Source: CAZECE01 sp964510525
Lineage (GTDB): Bacteria; Pseudomonadota; Gammaproteobacteria; Pseudomonadales; JANQJO01
Direction: 5' to 3'
Assembly: GCA_964510525.1 (NCBI GenBank)
Contig: CAZECE010000024.1
Span: 1-13,359 of the forward strand
DNA: 13,359 nt
The position numbers and the translations under genes are program-made. Positions 7,674 through 13,359 of this stretch are shown one piece after another (positions within the stretch are counted from its first letter, which is position 1; every line of letters starts with the position of its first letter). The notes under the pieces are model-generated. The model had not been told where the DNA came from. It ran no database searches and saw only the letters and a list, made by a program, of their open reading frames with translations.

Positions 7674-8821
7674 TACTGTTTTAACGTCGGGTTTAACACC
7701 TTGGAGTACGGCCTAAAATCAATCGTTTCCCATGCCCGCGATTCTAACAGCGCAGCTTGAGTTGTCAGTTTATGGTTATTCAATGCTGAAAACACAGGAA
7801 AGATTAGCTCAAAATCTTCTGACTCGACAAAGGGATCCTGACCATGAGCATAATCGTACAGCAGCACCAAAGACCACGCGCCTAAAAATATATGGCCACC
7901 CACGGCAATTGAAAGCTGATTTTCTCTTAACGCTTTCAGTGCGGCTGAATCCCAATTCACCCCCCCAACCAAAAAAGCTGCTGACTTCGCCCCCCTTTTT
8001 TTCTTATGATTTTTTTCATTGATGGCCTCAAGTGCTCCTAACGCCATCGGATCGTTTGCGGCCCACACCACGCGCGTTTCGGGGTAGCGATCTAAAGCCG
8101 CCTCCATAATGCCTTTTGCCCGATCGAAACGCCACAAACCAACGTATATTTGCTCTAATACCACATCTGGATTTGCAGACACATAATCAAGCAACCCTTT
8201 TACGCGATCCACTGACGCTTGCGTAACATAATCTCCCGACAAAGCCAACATATGGATTTTACCATCAGCGTCCATGAGCCGCTGAGATCGCGCCGTCTCG
8301 ACTAAGCTTTCCGCTTGCAACCAGCCAGCCCAATGATTATCAGGTAGCACAGTACCCAGCCAATGGGAGTAGCGCTCTCTCGGTTTGCCTGTTAATACTT
8401 TTTGATTGCCTTGAAACCCATTGAGCATCAACAAAGACTTAACCCCTTTTTCTTCAGCCATTTTGATAATGGACTCACCTGCCAATTTTTCATTTACTAA
8501 AATCAAAAAATCTGGCAATTTTTTAGCGTTTAAAACCGCCTGAGCTTGGCGCTCCATTAACAGATGATCTCGATTCGCGTATTCAACCGCGAGATTGATT
8601 CCCAAGTCATCCGCTGTGGCCTTCATCACATCCGACACCGTCACCCAAAACTCTCCACTCGAGTGCGTGCGGTCTTCAAAGCCCGGATTAAGAAAAACGA
8701 CGGAAAGATTTTCGTTAGTATCAACATGAGCGAGCGCTTTGGTCGTACTTATAATGGCCGTACTTATAATGGTCGTACTAACAAGGCAGCCGAAGAAAAG
8801 TAACGTTCTTAAAATTTCCAT
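7652..8821 (-). CDS. Periplasmic binding protein, type I fold (sugar-binding-like), solitary
   Basis: 389 residues with an N-terminal signal sequence and probable cleavage after ALA at residue 31. The mature part looks like a Peripla_BP type I protein: a VVFLNPGF first strand, ERQAQAVLNAKKLPDFLILVNEK (an alpha2-beta3 element), then RYSHWLGTVLPDN, HMLALSGDYVTQASVDRVKG, VVWAANDPMALGALEA and the closing VGGHIFLGAWSLVLLYDYAHG. I recognise these as a group annotated as ABC substrate-binding proteins that often have no permease beside them. No ABC permease or ATPase lies here, so it may serve a sensor or a distant transporter. It starts 16 bp after the cysB stop, on the same strand. The hydrophobic part of the signal peptide is built from a 15-bp tandem repeat. 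Ligand unknown. Confidence 0.8.
   Translation of the reverse strand: MEILRTLLFFGCLVSTTIISTAIISTTKALAHVDTNENLSVVFLNPGFEDRTHSSGEFWVTVSDVMKATADDLGINLAVEYANRDHLLMERQAQAVLNAKKLPDFLILVNEKLAGESIIKMAEEKGVKSLLMLNGFQGNQKVLTGKPRERYSHWLGTVLPDNHWAGWLQAESLVETARSQRLMDADGKIHMLALSGDYVTQASVDRVKGLLDYVSANPDVVLEQIYVGLWRFDRAKGIMEAALDRYPETRVVWAANDPMALGALEAINEKNHKKKRGAKSAAFLVGGVNWDSAALKALRENQLSIAVGGHIFLGAWSLVLLYDYAHGQDPFVESEDFELIFPVFSALNNHKLTTQAALLESRAWETIDFRPYSKVLNPTLKQYQFEADF
8741..8785. repeat. 15-bp tandem repeat encoding a pentapeptide in a signal peptide
   Basis: Three in-frame 15-bp units, at 8741-8755, 8756-8770 and 8771-8785. The first two differ at one base; the third has diverged at its end. On the reverse strand they encode LVSTT, IISTA and IISTT, residues 13-27 of the periplasmic binding protein, which is the hydrophobic core of its signal peptide. 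Confidence 0.95.
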
Positions 8822-8837
8822 TCAACTCATTCAACCA

Positions 8838-9809
8838 TTAATGCACTGGCAATTCGACGTGCCCAAAAATTTCTTTCACTTCGCTTCGAGAAGCCACCTG
8901 AATGGCCTGAGAAACCAACTCTTTCTTTAAATGTGGAGCAAACTGTTCAATAAAGTCATACATATAACCACGTAAAAAAGCCCCTTTTCGAAAGCCTAAA
9001 TTCGTTGTACTGTCTTCAAACAGATGCGATGCATCGAGAGCCACCAATGATTCATCTAAATCCTTGCACGCCATTTTAGCCACAATACCAACCCCTAAAT
9101 TCAGTTTTACATAGGTTTTGATGACATCTGCATCCGCGGCCGTGAACACTACTTTTGGTGTCAGCCCTTGATTAATGAACGCGTCATCCAACTTTGAGCG
9201 TCCCGTGAAACCAAAAACATAGGTCACCAAGTTGTATTGCGCTATCGCTGATAAGGTTAACTCGGAATCCTGACACAAGGGGTGATCTTTGGGCACTACT
9301 ACCGCACGATTCCAACGATAACAAGGCATCATGATCAAATCGCCAAACAATTCCAGTGCCTCGGTCGCAATCGCAAAATCCACCGTGCCATCGGCCGCCA
9401 TTTCGGAAATCTGAATAGGCGTTCCTTGATGCATATGCAAAGATACTTCCGGGTAGTCTCGAATAAAGTGTTCGATCACCGAAGGTAATGCGTAACGCGC
9501 TTGCGTGTGCGTTGTCGCTATGGACAGCGCTCCTTTGTGGTCATCATTAAACTCCTGGGCGACCTGCTTGATACTGTCGGCTTTGCGGAGCATTTCGCCT
9601 GCCATTTTGATGATGGCTTCGCCTGCGGGCGTGACGTGCGTCAAGTGCTTACCACTCCGGGCAAAAATTTCCACACCGAGTTCATCTTCTAGTAAGCGTA
9701 TTTGTTTACTGATGCCTGGTTGAGAGGTATAAAGACTTTGTGCGGTGACGGAAACATTGAGTTCATGATGCGCCACTTCCCAAATGTATCTCAGCTGTTG
9801 TAATTTCAT
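8838..9809 (-). CDS. cysB: LysR-type transcriptional regulator CysB
   Basis: 323 residues, essentially the length of E. coli CysB (324) and colinear with it. It activates genes for sulfate and thiosulfate uptake and cysteine synthesis, with N-acetylserine as the known inducer in enterics. The winged-helix DNA-binding domain is residues 1-60, including LYTSQPGISKQIR in the recognition region. The inducer-domain residues known from CysB occur at the same numbers: Thr100 and Thr102-Gln103 (in TTHTQARYALP), Thr149 (IATEAL) and Thr202 (GFTGRS). The C-terminal RGYMYDFIEQFAPHL is also conserved. The start is preceded by a strong AGGGAGGAG. It is probably cotranscribed with the downstream binding protein and faces away from the TauE/SafE exporter gene. 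The paralogue Cbl is possible but less likely given the residue agreement. Confidence 0.95.
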   Translation of the reverse strand: MKLQQLRYIWEVAHHELNVSVTAQSLYTSQPGISKQIRLLEDELGVEIFARSGKHLTHVTPAGEAIIKMAGEMLRKADSIKQVAQEFNDDHKGALSIATTHTQARYALPSVIEHFIRDYPEVSLHMHQGTPIQISEMAADGTVDFAIATEALELFGDLIMMPCYRWNRAVVVPKDHPLCQDSELTLSAIAQYNLVTYVFGFTGRSKLDDAFINQGLTPKVVFTAADADVIKTYVKLNLGVGIVAKMACKDLDESLVALDASHLFEDSTTNLGFRKGAFLRGYMYDFIEQFAPHLKKELVSQAIQVASRSEVKEIFGHVELPVH

Positions 9810-9821
9810 AGCTCCTCCCTG

Positions 9822-9837
9822 ACCTTAGGTGACGTCA
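9822..9837. promoter_or_regulatory. Abutting palindromes just upstream of cysB (possible operator)
   Basis: ACCT-t-AGGT and the perfect 8-bp palindrome TGACGTCA share base 9830. They lie within about 30 bp of the cysB ATG, overlapping the expected 5' leader. Their position could suit autoregulation, but small palindromes also arise by chance. Confidence 0.25.
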
Positions 9838-10020
9838 ATCTAACTCAGCCACTAAACCAATTATTACCCACAATCGGGCAATGATCTGCGATTCTAAAAG
9901 ACTTCTCAACACTTAGTTCCTGTGCAACGTAACATATTGCCATTAAAAACTCAGAGGTATGATCCTTGCGTTCAACCCCCACCATGCTGATAAAACACTA
10001 AGCCTTGTAAACTCCGCATT

Positions 10021-10069
10021 CTTTTTAGGCTCAGGCTAAAACTCACTCTCGGCCTCTTAAACCAAAAAG
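10021..10069. other. Imperfect hairpin in the leader of the TauE/SafE gene
   Basis: CTTTTT(A)GG pairs with CC-AAAAAG at the outer ends, and an inner AGGC pairs with GCCT around a 15-nt loop, with a few unpaired bases between. It could be a leader structure or a weak terminator-like element about 100 bp upstream of the exporter gene. Confidence 0.3.
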
Positions 10070-10166
10070 GAATAAAAATATAATCAAATATTACTTCACA
10101 GAATAGAATATAGGCAGTAGATTTACCAACTTTGACAACATACTGCGCAAACATGAGCAAATAAAG

Positions 10167-11030
10167 ATGATTGATATTGCGATGTACGCAGCAGCAGGCG
10201 CTGCTGTCGGTTTTTTGGTGGGTCTGACGGGCGTTGGCGGTGGTTCTTTAATGACGCCATTGTTGCTTTTATTCGGATTTCCCGCGCATACCGCCGTCGG
10301 CACGGACTTAATGTATGCCGCTCTCACCAAGGCCAGCGGCGTCGCAGCACACCACATAAAAAAAACCATTGAATGGCGCATTGTATTTGCCATGGCGGCT
10401 GGAAGCCTGCCCGCCTCCGGTGTAACCGTCTATTTTCTGGCGAACCACTTTACCTCCCCGGAGCATTATCAAAGCTTATTAACCTCAACCTTAGGCATCA
10501 TGCTCATCCTCACGTCTTTAGTGCTGCTGTTTAAAAACCAGATCATCCACTGGGCAACTTCTGATTCGACAACCTCTGATTCGGCACACTCTGACTCTGC
10601 TGCCTCCTCACCCGCTTCAGCCTACACATCCACCTCAACCAACAGCGCTCGATGGCTGCGGTTTTCACATAACCATCATTATATGGCTACTTTCATCATG
10701 GGCATCGTACTGGGAATTTTTGTAACCTTATCTTCCGTCGGTGCCGGTGCTTTTGGCACCGCGGTGCTGTTAATACTGTTCCCCAAACTCAGCAGCATTA
10801 AAGTGGTGGGTACCGATATTGCTCATGCTGTGCCGCTGACATTGGCCGCAGGCATTGGGCACTGGTATCTGGGTAATGTCGATTTTGTTCTCTTAGGTGG
10901 CTTACTGATTGGTTCACTGCCCGCCATCTATGTGGGTATTTATATTGCGGGTAAAATGCCAAACAACTTACTGCACCCCATTCTGTCGACAGCCCTGCTG
11001 GCCATTGGAGTGAAATACACGTTTTTTTAA
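10167..11030 (+). CDS. TauE/SafE family sulfite/organosulfur exporter-like membrane protein
   Basis: 287 residues of the TauE/SafE family (PF01925), inner-membrane anion exporters whose characterised members handle sulfite, sulfoacetate or related compounds. The internal two-fold repeat is clear: GLTGVGGGSLMTPLLLLFGF with AVGTD (19-46) in the first half and TLSSVGAGAFGTAVLLILF with VVGTD (187-217) in the second. About eight hydrophobic segments are visible. Between the halves (about 129-160) is a Ser/Thr-rich hydrophilic linker containing three TSDS-type pentapeptides, followed by a His-rich stretch (FSHNHHY, about 166-172). The linker is longer and lower in complexity than expected for the family. 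The ribosome binding site is weak. The gene is divergent from cysB, which fits a sulfur role. The last 4 bp overlap the convergent MCP gene. The substrate is inferred, not shown. Confidence 0.88.
   Translation: MIDIAMYAAAGAAVGFLVGLTGVGGGSLMTPLLLLFGFPAHTAVGTDLMYAALTKASGVAAHHIKKTIEWRIVFAMAAGSLPASGVTVYFLANHFTSPEHYQSLLTSTLGIMLILTSLVLLFKNQIIHWATSDSTTSDSAHSDSAASSPASAYTSTSTNSARWLRFSHNHHYMATFIMGIVLGIFVTLSSVGAGAFGTAVLLILFPKLSSIKVVGTDIAHAVPLTLAAGIGHWYLGNVDFVLLGGLLIGSLPAIYVGIYIAGKMPNNLLHPILSTALLAIGVKYTFF
10557..10601. repeat. 15-bp tandem repeat encoding TSDS(T/A) in the TauE/SafE linker
   Basis: Three consecutive 15-bp units (10557-10571, 10572-10586, 10587-10601) encode TSDST, TSDSA and HSDSA, residues 131-145. 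The first two units differ at only two positions; the third is more diverged. Confidence 0.9.
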
Positions 11031-12631
11031 AACCGAAAAACCTTCATCTTCTGATTTAATTGGCCGGCTAGTGTTGCCAAGTCTTGACTGGCTGAAGACG
11101 TCGTCACCGAGCCATTCGCCACTTCCTGGGCAATGGAATTAAACGCCGCGGCCTCTGACAACACTCTTTGAGTTTCTAATTGAGATTCAGCCGCCATATC
11201 AACAATGGCTTGATTTAAATCACTCATCGATATAATACGATGATGCGTGTCATCCAAGGTATCCACAGTTGTCTTAGCTAAATCCACTAAATGATTCGTT
11301 TTACCCCGATTATTTTCCATGTCATTAACGGCTTCGACAATGGAACCCACAATTTGCTCAAGAATATCGTTAATTTCCTGCGTCGATTGACGCGTGCGAG
11401 TCGCCAAGGTCCGTACTTCGTCGGCGACGACCGCAAAGCCACGACCGGACTCACCCGCTCTGGCCGCCTCAATGGCCGCGTTCAGTGCTAATAGATTGGT
11501 TTGATCCGCAATAGCAGCAATCGTCCCCACAACGCCAGACACCCTATCGCCCAAATCTTTCAGTGCACTGATCTTAGTGGCAGAAACTTCGATGCCTTCC
11601 GCTAACTCAACAATCGCATCCGCAGTGGACTGCATTTCTCCAGAACCGCGTTTTACCGTTTCAGCACTTTCCACGGCCGCCTCTTTAGCCATCTCAGATT
11701 TCGTGACACTGGCCTGAATCTGTTGTTCCAGTCCATGGGTGCTGTTTAAAACAGACTCTGTGCGACTTTTTAAATTCTCAACATTCGATTCCGATGTGCT
11801 AGTGGCTTGAGCCAATGAAGAGATCGCCTCCCCAACCTCAGAAACAGCCGAGTTGACGGCCACCACCGTCTCTTTAAACGACACAGACAAGGCATTAACA
11901 CTTTCAGCTGCCAACCCCAACTCATCTGGACGCTCGACGGTAGCCGTCTTTGAAAAGTCCAGATCACTGGCCAAGTGGCGTAAATGCTGGGTCAATCGAT
12001 CCAAGGGTCGAACAATGTGATCTGATGATACGCGATAAGCCACAAAAGTGGCCGCAAAAATAAACAACACCATGCTGCCCAGAAAAACGCTCATCGTTTC
12101 GAGATTAGCCATAATATTCAAAGAATCTTCTTTTGCCATTGCTTCCACCTGTTGACGTACGCCTGCCAACGCCTTCTCAACCTGCACAGCTTTTTCAGTT
12201 AACAAGCTGAGACTGTCCCGTGCGGCATCCCAGCCTTTTCCGGAACTCTTGGCCGCTCCCGTTATCTTTAAAACATGATGCCCTTGTTGATCCAGTTGCT
12301 GATAGAGCTGTAACAATTGGTCTGTTTTTATGTTTAAAGCCGTCAGGCCCGAGATTTCTTGATGAAAGGCGTTCTTGGTTTGAGCCAAGCTTTCTGAGAA
12401 CTCAGCCTGATTCAGCGTGTATCCATAGAATCCAAATGAAGACAGCTGGTATTGATCCTTAATTTTATTCAGCTCATCCACATGTTTCAGCGTCGGCAAA
12501 GTGCCATCGATGAATTGAGTCACGCTCTCTTTCACATCACCACTGCGCTGCACCATAAAAAGAATGAAAAACATGGAAACAACAAGAATGATCAAATAGC
12601 CAAAAATGACCTTGAGATTGACTGATTTCAT
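11027..12631 (-). CDS. Methyl-accepting chemotaxis protein with periplasmic helical sensor domain
   Basis: 534 residues. Membrane segments lie at about 8-27 and 181-199 and flank a roughly 150-residue, mostly helical periplasmic domain with several amphipathic stretches, consistent with a four-helix-bundle ligand domain. A HAMP domain follows (about 200-255, with the VRPLDRL motif), then a long coiled-coil signalling domain. The conserved hairpin tip (about 370-412) contains DQTNLLALNAAIEAARAGE and GRGFAVVADEVRTLA and contacts CheA and CheW. No C-terminal CheR-binding pentapeptide is seen; it ends KVFRF. The start at 12631 follows the binding-protein stop by 10 bp, and its AGG site overlaps that stop codon. 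The gene order suggests the receptor reads ligand through the neighbouring binding protein, though direct sensing is also possible. It overlaps the TauE/SafE gene end by 4 bp. Confidence 0.95.
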   Translation of the reverse strand: MKSVNLKVIFGYLIILVVSMFFILFMVQRSGDVKESVTQFIDGTLPTLKHVDELNKIKDQYQLSSFGFYGYTLNQAEFSESLAQTKNAFHQEISGLTALNIKTDQLLQLYQQLDQQGHHVLKITGAAKSSGKGWDAARDSLSLLTEKAVQVEKALAGVRQQVEAMAKEDSLNIMANLETMSVFLGSMVLFIFAATFVAYRVSSDHIVRPLDRLTQHLRHLASDLDFSKTATVERPDELGLAAESVNALSVSFKETVVAVNSAVSEVGEAISSLAQATSTSESNVENLKSRTESVLNSTHGLEQQIQASVTKSEMAKEAAVESAETVKRGSGEMQSTADAIVELAEGIEVSATKISALKDLGDRVSGVVGTIAAIADQTNLLALNAAIEAARAGESGRGFAVVADEVRTLATRTRQSTQEINDILEQIVGSIVEAVNDMENNRGKTNHLVDLAKTTVDTLDDTHHRIISMSDLNQAIVDMAAESQLETQRVLSEAAAFNSIAQEVANGSVTTSSASQDLATLAGQLNQKMKVFRF

Positions 12632-12640
12632 AATAGATTA

Positions 12641-12646
12641 CCTAAA
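12641..12646 (-). promoter_or_regulatory. MCP ribosome binding site overlapping the upstream stop codon
   Basis: On the reverse strand TTTAGG contains both the TAG stop of the binding-protein gene (12644-12642) and the AGG of the MCP's Shine-Dalgarno, 9 nt before its ATG. A ribosome terminating on the first gene would sit on the second gene's initiation site, an arrangement that favours translational coupling. Confidence 0.6.
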
Positions 12647-13359
12647 AAGGAAAGACCGCGTAATCGCTTTTATCGTAGATTTGTTTAAGTTCACCGTTTT
12701 CATGCAACTCAACCATGCGCTGATCCCAAATTTTAGCGAGCGCCTTACCTCTATCATTATTGGCAAATGCCATATACAACTTAAGCTCTAATAAGGTTTG
12801 CTTTTTATAATCCGTCGCGTCGAAATTTTGTTCTTCAAGCGCTGTATCGATTTCTTCTTCAGCATCCAAATACACATGTACGCGACCACTTTGCAGCATT
12901 TTCAAAATGCCACCGCGATCGTCAAGTTCGACTTTCTTCATCGAGATGTCAGTTATGTATTCGTCGTAATCGTAGCCTCGAATCCAAGCCACGGTTTTAT
13001 CTTTCAAAGAATCTACACCTTGCCACTCGGCAAACTGAGATTTTTTGAAAAAGGCCGTTACCAGATCGCGATCAAAACTGTGTTCTGGATAAATCGGAAA
13101 GTCTTCTTCATCTCTGTATGAGGCCACCCAAAAATCGGCTTTTCCATTTTTAACAATTTGAATAGACCGCTCATAGGGAACAATAACGGTTTTAATGTTA
13201 ATGCCCAGAGGTTTATAGACGGCTCTTATGATATCAAAATACACACCACTGCCATCCTCATTGGTGGCCTCTTCCCATGATTCCGTTGCCACCGTAATCG
13301 TACCAATTTCAGATAGTTCAATTGTTTCTGATGCATATATCCCCGACGTAAAAAACAAC
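12642..13359 (-). CDS. SBP_bac_3 family periplasmic substrate-binding protein (5' partial)
   Basis: The visible 238 residues run off the right edge; the true start and the signal peptide n-region lie beyond 13359. The visible N-terminus (FFTSGIYASETIELSEIG) looks like the end of a signal peptide. Features of the extracellular solute-binding family 3 fold follow: TVATESWEEATNEDGSGVYFDIIRAVYKPLGI as the first lobe, a KNGKADFWVASYRDE segment, a hinge-region GYDYDEYI, LKMLQSGRVHVYLDAEEEID, and the C-terminal AKIWDQRMVELHENGELKQIYD helix typical of this family. Such proteins bind amino acids or other small polar ligands, either for ABC import or for signalling. No permease lies next to it in the window; an MCP follows 10 bp later, so a sensing role is likely. 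The ligand is unknown. Confidence 0.85.
   Translation of the reverse strand, partial: LFFTSGIYASETIELSEIGTITVATESWEEATNEDGSGVYFDIIRAVYKPLGINIKTVIVPYERSIQIVKNGKADFWVASYRDEEDFPIYPEHSFDRDLVTAFFKKSQFAEWQGVDSLKDKTVAWIRGYDYDEYITDISMKKVELDDRGGILKMLQSGRVHVYLDAEEEIDTALEEQNFDATDYKKQTLLELKLYMAFANNDRGKALAKIWDQRMVELHENGELKQIYDKSDYAVFPF

Larger units (their letters stand above)
9810..10166. other. Divergent regulatory region between cysB and the TauE/SafE gene
   Basis: 357 bp without a credible gene. Visible elements: the strong cysB ribosome binding site (9811-9820), adjacent small palindromes ACCTTAGGT (9822-9830) and TGACGTCA (9830-9837), a plus-strand TATGAT (9958-9963) that could be a -10 element, an imperfect hairpin (10021-10069), and a TTGACA at 10132-10137 that has no matching -10. 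Both genes probably fire from here, and LysR regulators usually bind such divergent regions, but I cannot identify a CysB site because its consensus is loose. Confidence 0.55.

Noticed and set aside
8786..8788. Possible lipoprotein Cys (Cys12) in the type I binding protein
   Set aside because: The preceding residues FFG are a poor lipobox, and the signal peptide would be only 11 residues long; cleavage after ALA at 31 fits better.
10132..10137. TTGACA resembling a perfect -35 box before the exporter gene
   Set aside because: At 17 bp downstream the sequence is gagcaa, not a -10 element, and a transcript from there would start essentially at the start codon.
9972..10160. Minus-strand open frame of 62 codons in the cysB/exporter intergenic region
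   Set aside because: No ribosome binding site, no recognisable domain, and an AT-rich non-coding composition; the region is better read as divergent regulatory DNA.
10091..10393. Open frame of about 100 residues on the minus strand covering the start of the exporter gene
   Set aside because: It lies opposite the conserved first half of the TauE/SafE gene, and its product has a Pro/Ala-rich, low-complexity composition typical of an antisense shadow.
12798..13121. Plus-strand open frame of about 107 residues opposite the SBP_bac_3 gene
   Set aside because: It is fully antisense to a clearly conserved protein, and its Phe/Ile-rich sequence matches no family I know.

Overview
The window reads as chromosomal DNA of a marine-type gammaproteobacterium, probably near Oceanospirillales, Alteromonadales or Pseudomonadales. 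CysB, PrpD, PurM and GAPDH all look close to their gammaproteobacterial relatives as I remember them. The divergent purM / DUF2066-perM arrangement is also one I recall from Pseudomonas-like genomes. Base composition is moderate (mid-40s percent GC by eye). Genes are packed tightly, with ATGA-type and convergent overlaps. I see no rRNA, tRNA, CRISPR array, transposase or phage gene.

Region 1 (1-2668, minus strand). A DUF2066 exported protein overlaps by 4 bp an AI-2E/PerM-family membrane protein. This is followed by the N-terminus of a response regulator cut off by the window edge. The upstream divergent region carries two adjacent short tandem duplications.

Region 2 (2669-6697). purM (plus strand) runs tail-to-tail, with a 35-bp overlap, into a minus-strand cluster prpD > gap > NUDIX hydrolase. 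This cluster joins an isolated methylcitrate-cycle dehydratase, glyceraldehyde-3-phosphate dehydrogenase and a probable ADP-sugar pyrophosphatase. The usual partners purN and prpB/prpC are not present here.

Region 3 (6852-10166). A family-2 glycosyltransferase (plus) converges with a minus-strand pair, cysB > solitary periplasmic binding protein, spaced 16 bp apart and probably cotranscribed. A 357-bp divergent regulatory region separates cysB from a TauE/SafE-family exporter, which suggests a sulfur-related locus.

Region 4 (10167-13359). The TauE/SafE exporter overlaps by 4 bp the end of a minus-strand signalling pair: an SBP_bac_3 periplasmic binding protein (5' end outside the window) followed 10 bp later by a methyl-accepting chemotaxis protein. 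The MCP's ribosome binding site overlaps the stop codon of the binding protein, so the two may form a coupled sensor-receptor pair.

Most genes are recognisable housekeeping, transport or signalling families. I found no clearly new defence or mobile system. The most unusual signals are four short tandem duplications (15-20 bp units) at three loci, two of them in-frame pentapeptide repeats, and the gene pairings cysB-binding protein, binding protein-MCP and prpD-gap.
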